Numbered from the stretch's first letter, positions 1-6,698 are shown. The stretch: 10,356 nt of DNA from Zoogloeaceae bacterium (GCA_015657735.1 SSSX01000618.1:1-10356); one strand, 5' to 3'. The notes: generated by a model not told the origin, from the sequence alone. Translations and numbers: made by a program.

Positions 1-803
1 ACGCCATCGCCGCCGGGCAGACCCGCATCCCGGTGTCGCCGGAACTCGCCGCGATGCTGAGCGACGCGCAGGCCATCGCCGCCACCGGCGACGAGCTCTT
101 CAACCCGGCCCTCGGCGGCCTGATCGCGCTGTGGGGCTTCCACACCGACAGCTTTGTCCCGACGCGGCCCGATCCGGCGCGGCTCGCCGCCCTCGTCCGC
201 GCCCACCCGCAGATGGCCGACCTCACCATCGAAGGCAACCGGGTGACGAGCCGCAATCCGGCCGTCCAACTCGACCTCGGCGGCTACGGCAAGGGCTACG
301 CGCTCGATCGCGCCGCCGCCCTCCTCAAGGCCGGCGGCGTCCGCAACGCGCTGATCAACATCGGCGGCAACGTGCTGGCCCTCGGCAGCAAGGGCGACCA
401 GCCGTGGCGGGTCGGCATCCAGCACCCCCGCGAAGCACGCCCGCTCGCCACCCTGCCGCTGCGCGACGGCGAGGCCATCGGCACCTCCGGCGACTACCAG
501 CGCTTCTTCGAGATGGACGGCGAGCGCTACTGCCACCTCCTCGACCCGCGCACCGGCAGCCCGGCCCGGGGCACCCAGGCGGTCACCCTCCTGGTCACCC
601 CGCGCGAACACGCCGGCACCCTTTCCGACGCCGCCAGCAAGCCGGTCTATCTCGGCGGCGAACGCTGGCGCGACTACGCCCGACGCTTCGGCATCGACCA
701 CGCCCTGCGGGTGGACGCCGCCGGCCGCATCGAAGTCACCGCCGCGCTGAACCGGCGCCTGCAGTTCAGCGACGGCATCCGGCCCGCCCGGGTAGTCGAT
801 TGA
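1..803 (+). CDS. apbE: FAD:protein FMN transferase ApbE (5' end outside the window)
   Basis: ApbE enzymes use FAD and Mg2+ to attach FMN covalently to Ser/Thr of target proteins such as Rnf/Nqr subunits and FMN-binding domains, usually on the outer face of the membrane. The reading frame is open from base 3 with no convincing start, so the N-terminus, including any signal peptide or lipobox, lies upstream. Family motifs appear in order: LGGYGKGYALDRA (flavin/Mg region), NALINIGGNVLALG, SGDYQRFF, then HLLDPRTGSPA, and near the end SDAASKPVYLGG, whose Asp matches the conserved metal ligand. About 266 residues are present of a usual 300-350. The gene ends at a TGA inside an inverted repeat and is followed 58 bases later by the EIIA gene. 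Its substrate is not in the visible plus-strand neighbourhood; the NusG-II/Gx pair 6-7 kb away belongs to families associated with ApbE. The family is certain; the target is unknown. Confidence 0.93.
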   Translation, partial: AIAAGQTRIPVSPELAAMLSDAQAIAATGDELFNPALGGLIALWGFHTDSFVPTRPDPARLAALVRAHPQMADLTIEGNRVTSRNPAVQLDLGGYGKGYALDRAAALLKAGGVRNALINIGGNVLALGSKGDQPWRVGIQHPREARPLATLPLRDGEAIGTSGDYQRFFEMDGERYCHLLDPRTGSPARGTQAVTLLVTPREHAGTLSDAASKPVYLGGERWRDYARRFGIDHALRVDAAGRIEVTAALNRRLQFSDGIRPARVVD

Positions 804-821
804 CACGCGCATTGCGCGTGT
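803..821. repeat. Perfect inverted repeat after apbE
   Basis: ACACGCGC-ATT-GCGCGTGT is an 8-bp perfect stem with a 3-base loop, starting on the last base of the apbE stop codon. In RNA it would be a stable hairpin. No U-tract follows, so it is not a textbook intrinsic terminator. It could be a 3'-end stabiliser, a weak terminator or a protein-binding palindrome upstream of the EIIA promoter. Confidence 0.6.
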
Positions 822-826
822 TCGGC

Positions 827-854
827 TTGCCGGCCGGCCCGGTTTGGATAGAAT
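827..854 (+). promoter_or_regulatory. Candidate sigma70 promoter for the PTS genes
   Basis: A -35-like TTGCCG at 827-832 and a -10-like TAGAAT at 849-854 are separated by 16 bases. Transcription would start about 7 bases after the -10, at roughly 861-862, which is the A of the preferred EIIA start codon. If real, the EIIA message would be leaderless or nearly so. The call rests on hexamer matching only. Confidence 0.4.
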
Positions 855-861
855 GGACCGG

Positions 862-1245
862 ATGATCGGGATCCTTCTGATAACCCACGGCAGCCTCGGC
901 GAAGCACTCATCCAGTGCGCCTGCCACGTGCTCAACCGGCGCCCGCCGCAACTCCTGCAGCTGGGCATGGCGGGGCAGGACGATCCCCTCGACGCACTGC
1001 CCCTCGCCCGCAGCCTGCTCGGCCTCGTCGACGGCGGCAACGGCGTGCTGGTTCTCACCGACGTCCTCGGCGCCACGCCCGCCAACACCGCCGCGAAACT
1101 CCTCGAAGCCGGCCGCGTCGAAGGCGTGGCGGGGGTCAACCTGCCGATGCTGCTGCGCGCGATCACCTACCGCGAACGCAGCATGGAAGTGCTACTCAAA
1201 AAAACCGTGGCCGGCGCCTGCGAAGGCGTCGTCCACCTGAAATAA
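862..1245 (+). CDS. PTS EIIA component, mannose (PTS-EIIA-Man) family
   Basis: This small cytosolic phosphocarrier accepts phosphate from HPr on a histidine. The 127-residue product starts MIGILLITHGSLGEAL, the classic opening of EIIA-Man domains, and His9 is the expected phosphorylation site. GVLVLTDVLGATPAN is the second conserved motif of the fold. I chose ATG 862 because the family begins directly with MIGI; ATG 853 and TTG 844 are in frame but overlap the putative -10 box. A weak GGA lies 4 bases upstream. The gene stands alone as a single IIA domain with no IIB, IIC or IID nearby, and is followed 41 bases later by ptsH and then ptsI. By analogy with other proteobacterial permease-less sets, it is more likely a regulatory output than a sugar transporter part. 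That role is inferred. Confidence 0.92.
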   Translation: MIGILLITHGSLGEALIQCACHVLNRRPPQLLQLGMAGQDDPLDALPLARSLLGLVDGGNGVLVLTDVLGATPANTAAKLLEAGRVEGVAGVNLPMLLRAITYRERSMEVLLKKTVAGACEGVVHLK

Positions 1246-1286
1246 AACCACAACAAGACAGTCCTCGAGGAAGGGAAGACAGCGCA

Positions 1287-1556
1287 ATGCCACGCCAGGA
1301 AGCACAGATCGTCAACAAGCTCGGGCTGCACGCCCGCGCCTCCGCCAAGCTCACCCAGATCGCCAGCGCCCACGCCTGCGACGTGTGGCTCGAACGCAAC
1401 GGCAAACGGGTCAACGCCAAGAGCATCATGGGCGTCATGATGCTGGCCGCCGCCAAGGGCAGCACCATCGTCATCGACACCGAAGGCGCCGACGCCGACC
1501 AGGCCATGGCGGCCCTCCAGGCCCTCATCGCCGACAAGTTCGGCGAAGGGGAGTGA
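1287..1556 (+). CDS. ptsH: Phosphocarrier protein HPr
   Basis: HPr relays phosphate from enzyme I to EIIA. The 89-residue protein has the usual family length. NKLGLHARASAKL places the catalytic histidine exactly at His15, and KSIMGVMMLAAAKG places a serine exactly at Ser46, the residue phosphorylated by HPr kinase in bacteria that have HprK. A good Shine-Dalgarno (GGGAAG at 1273-1278, 8-base spacing) supports the start. The gene lies between the EIIA gene and ptsI. Ser46 with its surrounding motif suggests that HPr could be regulated by an HprK, but hprK is not in this window. Confidence 0.96.
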   Translation: MPRQEAQIVNKLGLHARASAKLTQIASAHACDVWLERNGKRVNAKSIMGVMMLAAAKGSTIVIDTEGADADQAMAALQALIADKFGEGE

Positions 1557-1565
1557 GACAGCGCA

Positions 1566-1653
1566 GCGGGGGCGGCTGACGGGGAGCCGGTGAGCGCCAT
1601 CCTCCCGGCCCGCGGCACGCGCCCCCCGCCCTGCCCCTCACGCCCCTCCACCC
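1566..1653. other. Structured GC-rich spacer between ptsH and ptsI
   Basis: This 113-base gap (1557-1669) contains GCGGGGGCG at 1566-1574, which can pair with CGCCCCCCGC at 1620-1629 with one bulged C. It also contains a C-rich tract at 1622-1653. On the minus strand that tract has five runs of three or more G separated by short loops, which fits the G-quadruplex pattern. No small gene or promoter is recognisable. A structured spacer here could tune ptsI relative to ptsH or be an RNA processing site; this is inference. Confidence 0.45.
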
Positions 1654-1669
1654 ACCAAAAGGCCACGCC

Positions 1670-3385
1670 ATGAGCTTCACCGTCCACGGTCTCGCCGTCT
1701 CCCAGGGCATCGCCATCGGTCATGCGCACCTGGTTTCCCACGCCCTGCTCGAAGTCGCCCACTTCACGGTGGCGCCCAAGCACGTCGAGGCGGAAGTCAC
1801 CCGCCTGCGCGACGCGGTGGCCAGCGTCAAGGCCGAGCTGGCCGGACTCAAGGCCGCCTCCGGCTCAGCGCCGTCCGAGGTCGACGCCTTCCTCGGCATG
1901 CACATCATGTTCCTCGAGGACCCGATGCTGGTCGACGCCGCCGAGGCGCTGATCCGCAGCCGCCGCGTCAACGCCGAGTGGGCGCTGGTGCAGCAGATGG
2001 AGCAGCTCGTCGAACAGTTCGAGGCCATCGAGGATGCCTACCTGCGCGAGCGCAAGGCCGACGTGTTGCAGGTCGTCGAGCGGGTCGTCAAGGTGCTGCT
2101 CGGCCACCCCGGCCACCTGCCGCCGAAGCGCAAGGACGGCCTCGGCACCATCGTCGTCGCCCACGACCTGTCGCCGACCGACACCATCGGCTTCAAGGAT
2201 CACGCCGTCGCCGGCTTCATCACCGACGTCGGCGGCCCGACCGGCCACACCGCCATCGTCGCCCGCAGCCTGTCGATCCCGGCGGTGGTCGCGCTGCGCC
2301 ACATCCGCCACGTCGTCAAGGACGACGAACTGATCATCATCGACGGCACCCGCGGCGTCGTCATCGTTGACCCCGACGAACGGGTGCTCGAGGAATACCG
2401 CCTGCGCAAGGCCGCGGTCGAACTCGAACGCTCCAAGCTCAAGCGCCTCAAGTCGATGCGCGCGGCAACCCTCGACGGCGAAGAGGTGCAGATTCTCGCC
2501 AACATCGAGCTGCCCCCCGACGCGCTCCAGGCCAAGGGCGTCGAAGCCGACGGGGTCGGCCTGTTCCGCACCGAATTCCTGTTCATGAGCCGCGAAAGCT
2601 GGCCCGACGAGGACGAGCAGTTCGAAGCCTACCGCAGCGTGCTCAAGACCATGGCCGGCAAACCGGTCACCGTGCGCACCCTCGACGTCGGCGCCGACAA
2701 GGAACTCGAGGGCGCCACCCGCCAGGAAGACAACCCGGCCCTCGGCCTGCGCGCGATCCGCTACTGCCTGGCCGAGCCGAAGATGTTCCTGACCCAGCTG
2801 CGCGCGCTGCTGCGGGCCAGCCACTACGGCAAGCTCAAGATCCTGATCCCGATGCTGGCCAGCAGCCACGAGATCGACCAGACCCTGATCCTGCTCGACA
2901 AGGCCAAGGCCCAGCTGCGCGAACGCAAGATCAAGTTCGACGAAACGGTGCCGGTCGGCGGCATGATCGAAGTCCCCGCCGCCGCGCTGTGCCTCGGCGC
3001 GTTCACGCGGCGCCTGCAGTTCCTGTCGATCGGCACCAACGACCTGATCCAGTACACCCTCGCCATCGACCGCGGCAACGAGGCCGTCGCCCACCTCTAC
3101 AACCCGCTCCACCCGGCCGTGCTGCGGCTGATCCACCAGACCATCCAGACCGGCCAGAAGGCCGGCGTCGACGTGTCGGTGTGCGGCGAGATGGCCGGCG
3201 ACCCCGACTGTGCGCGCCTGCTGATCGGCATGGGCCTGCGCCAGTTCTCGATGCACCCGGCGCAGATCCTCGAGGTAAAGCAGGAAATCCTGCGTGCCGA
3301 CGCCGCCGACCTGGCCGGCAAGGTCCAGCGCCTGCTCAAGCTCGACGAACCGGACCGGGTCCGCGAGGCGGTCGAGAAACTGTAG
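1670..3385 (+). CDS. ptsI: PTS enzyme I (phosphoenolpyruvate-protein phosphotransferase)
   Basis: Enzyme I takes phosphate from phosphoenolpyruvate and passes it to His15 of HPr. At 571 residues it matches the full-length family (about 575). The N-terminal HPr-binding helical domain is followed by the phosphohistidine domain with GGPTGHTAIVARS, giving catalytic His193. The C-terminal PEP-binding barrel shows FRTEFLFM (Arg300), VRTLDVGADKEL (Arg336), a GTNDLIQYTLAIDR segment and VCGEMAGDP (Cys505). These match E. coli His189, Arg296, Arg332 and Cys502 with an almost constant offset. ATG 1670 is preceded by AAAAGG at 7-base spacing. No N-terminal GAF domain is present, so this is classical EI and not the nitrogen-PTS EI-Ntr (PtsP). 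It is the last gene of the EIIA-ptsH-ptsI set. No clear terminator follows before the next promoter. Confidence 0.97.
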   Translation: MSFTVHGLAVSQGIAIGHAHLVSHALLEVAHFTVAPKHVEAEVTRLRDAVASVKAELAGLKAASGSAPSEVDAFLGMHIMFLEDPMLVDAAEALIRSRRVNAEWALVQQMEQLVEQFEAIEDAYLRERKADVLQVVERVVKVLLGHPGHLPPKRKDGLGTIVVAHDLSPTDTIGFKDHAVAGFITDVGGPTGHTAIVARSLSIPAVVALRHIRHVVKDDELIIIDGTRGVVIVDPDERVLEEYRLRKAAVELERSKLKRLKSMRAATLDGEEVQILANIELPPDALQAKGVEADGVGLFRTEFLFMSRESWPDEDEQFEAYRSVLKTMAGKPVTVRTLDVGADKELEGATRQEDNPALGLRAIRYCLAEPKMFLTQLRALLRASHYGKLKILIPMLASSHEIDQTLILLDKAKAQLRERKIKFDETVPVGGMIEVPAAALCLGAFTRRLQFLSIGTNDLIQYTLAIDRGNEAVAHLYNPLHPAVLRLIHQTIQTGQKAGVDVSVCGEMAGDPDCARLLIGMGLRQFSMHPAQILEVKQEILRADAADLAGKVQRLLKLDEPDRVREAVEKL

Positions 3386-3405
3386 GCGCCGCCACGCCGG
3401 CCGGT

Positions 3406-3435
3406 TTGACTTTCGGTCGCCGCCCGCGCTAATCT
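3406..3435 (+). promoter_or_regulatory. Sigma70-like promoter of metXW
   Basis: TTGACT at 3406-3411 (-35) and TAATCT at 3430-3435 (-10) are 18 bases apart. The predicted start of transcription, about 3442, falls immediately before the first paired base of the riboswitch aptamer (3444). That agreement supports both calls. Confidence 0.6.
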
Positions 3436-3443
3436 TTGCGTTC

Positions 3444-3497
3444 AGCGCCGATTTGAACCCTTCAGCTTGCGGGCGCTTTAAAAGTACGGCTAAAGCG
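3444..3497 (+). ncRNA. SAM-II-type (SAM-alpha) riboswitch aptamer upstream of metX
   Basis: SAM-II is a compact H-type pseudoknot that binds S-adenosylmethionine and represses methionine genes. Seen here in order are: P1 5' arm AGCGCC (3444-3449); the conserved GATTTG (3450-3455) of loop 1; GCTTGC (3465-3470); P1 3' arm GGCGCT (3472-3477), a perfect 6-bp complement; an A-rich linker; and GCTAAAGC (3489-3496). The pseudoknot P2 can form between GCTTGC and GCTAAAGC, with GC/GC and GCTT/AAGC pairs and an unpaired UA in between, as in known SAM-II RNAs. Position, order and the near-invariant GATTT, TTGC and GCTAAA elements all match my recollection of the family consensus. The gene behind it, metX, is the usual SAM-II target. 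A covariance-model scan was not possible here. Confidence 0.85.
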
Positions 3498-3501
3498 ACG
3501 G

Positions 3502-3544
3502 CAGCCCAGTCCGCGACCGTTCGCCGGCTGGGTTTTCCGTTTTT
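3502..3544 (+). terminator. Intrinsic terminator of the metX leader (riboswitch expression platform)
   Basis: CCCAG at 3505-3509 pairs with CTGGG at 3528-3532. Inside it CCG-CGA pairs with TCG-CGG with one bulged base on each side around a CCGT loop. TTTT at 3533-3536 and TTTTT at 3540-3544 follow. It lies directly after the aptamer and 13 bases before the metX start, which implies SAM-controlled premature termination. A four-base GGCT (3488-3491) can pair with AGCC (3503-3506) as a possible anti-terminator. Confidence 0.8.
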
Positions 3545-3557
3545 GGACGAACGAAAG

Positions 3558-4688
3558 ATGCAAGAACTTACCGCCCCGCAGTCCGTCGGCCCGGTCGTAC
3601 CCCAGCGGGCCCATTTCAGCGAGCCGCTGCCCCTCAAAAGCGGCGGCGTGCTGCCCGCCTACGACTTGGTCTATGAAACCTACGGCAGCCTCAACGCCGA
3701 GCGCAGCAACGCAGTGCTGGTGTGCCATGCGCTGTCGGGCTCGCACCACGTCGCCGGCACCCACGCCAACGGCAGCGTCGGCTGGTGGGACAACCTCGTC
3801 GGCCCCGGCAAGCCCCTCGACACCCGGCGCTTCTTCGTCATCGGCGTGAACAACCTCGGCGGCTGCTACGGCAGTTCCGGCCCCAACAGCATCAACCCGG
3901 CCAGCGGCAAACCGTGGGGCGCCGACTTCCCCTTCGTCACCGTCGAAGACTGGGTGGACGCCCAGGCGCGCCTCGCCGACCGTCTCGGCATCGTGCGCTT
4001 CGCGGCGGTCGTCGGCGGCAGCCTGGGCGGCATGCAGGCCCTGTCGTGGACGCTGCAATACCCCGACCGGGTCGCCCACGCGCTGGTCATCGCCTCGGCG
4101 CCCAAGCTCACCGCCCAGAACATCGCCTTCAACGAAGTCGCCCGTCAGGCGATCCTGAAAGACCCCGAATTCCACGCCGGCCACTACTACGAGCACGGCG
4201 TCGTACCGACCCGCGGGCTGGCGCTGGCGCGCATGGTCGGCCACATCACCTATCTTTCCGACGACTCGATGGACCAGAAATTCGGTCGCAGCCTGCGTCA
4301 CGACAAGCCGGTGTTCAGCTACGACGTCGAATTCGAAATCGAATCCTACCTGCGCTACCAGGGCGACAAGTTCGCCGGCTTCTTCGACGCCAACACCTAC
4401 CTGCTGACCACCAAGGCCCTCGACTACTACGACCCGGCCTTCGACTACGCCGGCGACCTGACCGCCGCGCTGCGCCGCGCCAAGGCCGACTACCTCGTCG
4501 TGTCGTTCACCACCGACTGGCGCTTCGCCCCCTCGCGCAGCCGCGAGATCGTCTATGCGCTGATGCACAGCGACCGCCGCGTCAGCTACGCCGAGATCGA
4601 CTGCCCCGCCGGCCACGACTCCTTCCTCCTCGACGACCCCCAGTACCACGCGGTGCTGCGGGCCTACATCGACAACATCCAGGTGTGA
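3558..4688 (+). CDS. metX: Homoserine O-acyltransferase MetX (probably succinyl-type, MetXS)
   Basis: MetX activates homoserine by acylation with acetyl- or succinyl-CoA, the first committed step of methionine synthesis. The 376-residue alpha/beta-hydrolase has the nucleophile Ser155 in GGSLGGMQALSW, Asp320 in FTTDWRFAPSRS and His353 in CPAGHDSFLLD, a complete catalytic triad. LVCHALSGSHHVAG and NNLGGCYGSSGP are further family signatures. The frame is open upstream of ATG 3558, but that extension would run through the riboswitch and terminator, so 3558 is the start. The Shine-Dalgarno is weak (GGA at 3545-3547). The Arg after DW and the SRSRE stretch resemble betaproteobacterial enzymes annotated as homoserine O-succinyltransferases. 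Acyl specificity therefore probably favours succinyl-CoA, from memory of that subfamily and not certain. It is regulated by the SAM-II element and cotranscribed with metW. Confidence 0.95.
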   Translation: MQELTAPQSVGPVVPQRAHFSEPLPLKSGGVLPAYDLVYETYGSLNAERSNAVLVCHALSGSHHVAGTHANGSVGWWDNLVGPGKPLDTRRFFVIGVNNLGGCYGSSGPNSINPASGKPWGADFPFVTVEDWVDAQARLADRLGIVRFAAVVGGSLGGMQALSWTLQYPDRVAHALVIASAPKLTAQNIAFNEVARQAILKDPEFHAGHYYEHGVVPTRGLALARMVGHITYLSDDSMDQKFGRSLRHDKPVFSYDVEFEIESYLRYQGDKFAGFFDANTYLLTTKALDYYDPAFDYAGDLTAALRRAKADYLVVSFTTDWRFAPSRSREIVYALMHSDRRVSYAEIDCPAGHDSFLLDDPQYHAVLRAYIDNIQV

Positions 4689-4698
4689 GGGCCCCGCC

Positions 4699-5292
4699 AT
4701 GAGTTTCCACCGCTTCGACTACGACGTCATCGCCAACTGGATCGAACCCGGCGAGCGCGTCCTCGACCTGGGATGCGGCGACGGCAGCCTGCTGCGCTAT
4801 CTTTCCGACGTGCGCCAGGTGCGCGGCTACGGCGTCGAGAACGACCCCGAGCGCATCGTCGCCTGCGCCCGTAACGGCATCAACGTCATCCAGATCGACA
4901 TGGAACAAGGGCTCGCCGGCTTCAACGACGGCTTCTTCCACCACGTCATCATGAGCCTGTCGCTGCAGGCCATGCGCAACACCCAGGGCATCCTCGCCGA
5001 AATGCTGCGGGTCGGCCGCGAAGCCGTCGTCAGCTTCCCCAACTTCGCCTACTGGCGCCACCGCCAGTCGATCCTCAACGGGCGCATGCCGGTGTCGAAG
5101 AACCTGCCCTACCAGTGGTACGACACGCCCAACGTGCGCTTCTTCACCATCGACGACTTCGACAGCCTGTGCGCCGGCGAAGGCATCGCGATCCGCGAGC
5201 GGCTGGCCTTCGACGAAGGCAAAGTGATCGTCGACGAGCCCAACTTCCTCGCCAGCGTCGCCCTCTACCGCCTCGCGCGGGCGGGCGGCTGA
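4699..5292 (+). CDS. metW: Methionine biosynthesis protein MetW
   Basis: MetW is a small Rossmann-fold, methyltransferase-like protein that works with MetX in many proteobacteria. The 197-residue product has the SAM-binding motif I VLDLGCGDGSLL at residues 21-32, then YGVENDPERI, the family's VIMSLSLQAMRNT segment and SFPNFAYWRHR. ATG 4699 lies 10 bases after the metX stop, with GTGAGG overlapping that stop as ribosome-binding site. Cotranscription under the riboswitch is expected. The exact biochemical role is unsettled: the fold suggests SAM binding, and the pairing suggests that it supports the homoserine acylation step. Confidence 0.95.
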   Translation: MSFHRFDYDVIANWIEPGERVLDLGCGDGSLLRYLSDVRQVRGYGVENDPERIVACARNGINVIQIDMEQGLAGFNDGFFHHVIMSLSLQAMRNTQGILAEMLRVGREAVVSFPNFAYWRHRQSILNGRMPVSKNLPYQWYDTPNVRFFTIDDFDSLCAGEGIAIRERLAFDEGKVIVDEPNFLASVALYRLARAGG

Positions 5293-5337
5293 GCGGCCGC
5301 CCCGTCCAACCGTCCGTTCCCGAACCAGGAGACTGCC

Positions 5338-6192
5338 ATGCCCGCCCCGCAACCCGGCATCCTGCTGCCGCTGCCGCCCCTGTCGCGCTACCTCGTCTTC
5401 GCGCTCGAGCCCGACACCGACGTCGCCTCCGGCCTCGCCGCGCTGCAGCACGTGGCGGACGGCGAACACACCGTCGCCGGCATCGGCCAGGCCACGCTGT
5501 CCGCCGTCGGCCGGAAGGTGTCCGGCCTCAAGCCCTTCCCGCCGCTGGCCGGCCCGGGCGTGGACATCCCGTCGACCCCTGCCGCGCTGTGGCTGTGGCT
5601 GCGCGGCGACGACCGCGGCGAGCTGCTGCACCGCAGCCGGCGCATCACACAGGCCCTCGCCCCGGTGTTCCGGCTGCACGAAGCGTGGGACGGCTTCAAG
5701 CACGACAGCGGTCGCGATCTGACCGGCTATGAAGACGGCACCGAAAACCCCACCGGCGACGCCGCCAGCGCCGCCGCCATCGCCGCCGACGGCTCCAGCC
5801 TCGTCGCGGTGCAGCGCTGGGTGCACAGCTTCAGCCACTTCGACGCCCTGTCGCCCGCCGAGCGCGACAACTGCGTGGGCCGCTGCCGCGCCGACAACGC
5901 CGAACTCGACGACGCCCCCGCCTCGGCCCACGTCAAGCGCACCGCCCAGGAAAGCTTCAGCCCCGAAGCCTTTGTGCTGCGCCGCTCGATGCCGTGGGCC
6001 GACGGCATGGCCGCCGGCCTGATGTTCGTCGCCTTCGGCCACACCGTCGACGCCTTCCAGGCCCAGATGCGGCGCATGGTCGGGCTCGACGACGGCATCG
6101 TGGACGCGCTGTTCCGCTTCACGCGGCCGGTGTCGGGTGCCTATTTCTGGTGTCCGCCGGTCGACGGCGGAATGCTCAAACTCGGCGCCTGA
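5338..6192 (+). CDS. DyP-type (dye-decolorizing) heme peroxidase
   Basis: DyP peroxidases are ferredoxin-like-fold heme enzymes that reduce H2O2 while oxidising organic substrates. The 284-residue protein carries the hallmark GxxDG motif as GYEDGTENP (distal Asp133). SAHVKRT holds the likely proximal heme ligand His198, and LRRSMPW contains the distal arginine (Arg215 or Arg216). Length and motif spacing fit the compact bacterial B-type (YfeX/DypB-like) class. There is no Sec or Tat signal, so it is probably cytosolic, and no encapsulin gene is visible. ATG 5338 has a strong AGGAG at 5327-5331. The gene sits 45 bases after metW and could be part of that transcript, though the link to methionine synthesis is not obvious. 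Its physiological substrate is unknown. Confidence 0.93.
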   Translation: MPAPQPGILLPLPPLSRYLVFALEPDTDVASGLAALQHVADGEHTVAGIGQATLSAVGRKVSGLKPFPPLAGPGVDIPSTPAALWLWLRGDDRGELLHRSRRITQALAPVFRLHEAWDGFKHDSGRDLTGYEDGTENPTGDAASAAAIAADGSSLVAVQRWVHSFSHFDALSPAERDNCVGRCRADNAELDDAPASAHVKRTAQESFSPEAFVLRRSMPWADGMAAGLMFVAFGHTVDAFQAQMRRMVGLDDGIVDALFRFTRPVSGAYFWCPPVDGGMLKLGA

Positions 6193-6215
6193 ACGGCCTC
6201 GCCGGCCCGCCGCCC

Positions 6216-6698
6216 GTGAATCCGCCAGCCTCGTCCGCGCCCGCCGATCCCGCCACGCTGTGGCGGATCTGGTTCGACGGCGCGGCCCACCCCAACCCGG
6301 GACGGATCGGCCTCGGCGCCGTGCTGCTCGGGCCCGCGGGTCAGCGGGTCGATTTTTGCGGGCTGGCACCGGACCACGGCTGCAACAACGAGGCCGAACT
6401 GCTGGCCGTCGCCAAGGCCCTCGAACTGGCGCGCGACGCCGGCGCCCGCCATCTGCTGGTGCACGGCGACAGCGATTTTGCGGTGCGTCACCTGCGCGGC
6501 GAGGCGCACACCGACGTCGCCCGCCTCGCTCCGCTGATCGAGCGCACCCAGCGCGCGCTGGCGGATTTCGCGTCGGTGCAGCTGCAATGGGTGCCGCGTC
6601 ACCGCAACCCCGACGCCGACCGCCTGTCCCGCGCGGCCCTCGGCCTGCCCGACAAACCGGCGCTACGTCCCGTCGCGCGGCGCCGGCGACGGCACTGA
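6216..6698 (+). CDS. RNase H-fold protein (RNase HI/RVT_3 type)
   Basis: The fold hydrolyses the RNA strand of RNA-DNA hybrids. With GTG 6216 as start (23 bases after the peroxidase stop) the product has 160 residues. All four catalytic acids are present: Asp21 in FDGAAHPNPG, Glu61 in NNEAEL, Asp85 in HGDSDFAV and Asp135 in NPDADRLSRAA. The WVPRHRNPDADRLSR ending and the absence of the E. coli basic handle place it with the short RVT_3-type enzymes and not with E. coli RnhA. The C-terminus is very basic (ARRRRRH). No good Shine-Dalgarno precedes the GTG, so translation may depend on coupling to the peroxidase gene; the exact start is uncertain. The last 36 bases overlap the 3' end of the convergent Gx-transporter gene. 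Confidence 0.85.
   Translation: MNPPASSAPADPATLWRIWFDGAAHPNPGRIGLGAVLLGPAGQRVDFCGLAPDHGCNNEAELLAVAKALELARDAGARHLLVHGDSDFAVRHLRGEAHTDVARLAPLIERTQRALADFASVQLQWVPRHRNPDADRLSRAALGLPDKPALRPVARRRRRH

Noticed and set aside
3294..3557. N-terminal extension of MetX from an upstream in-frame start
   Set aside because: The extension would translate the end of ptsI, the promoter, the SAM-II aptamer and the terminator; family proteins begin near MQEL at 3558.
1865..3637. A 590-codon open frame antisense to ptsI
   Set aside because: It is the GC-rich shadow of ptsI; the translation is low-complexity (Asp/Val/Gly/His-rich), has no family motifs, and also runs through the metX riboswitch.
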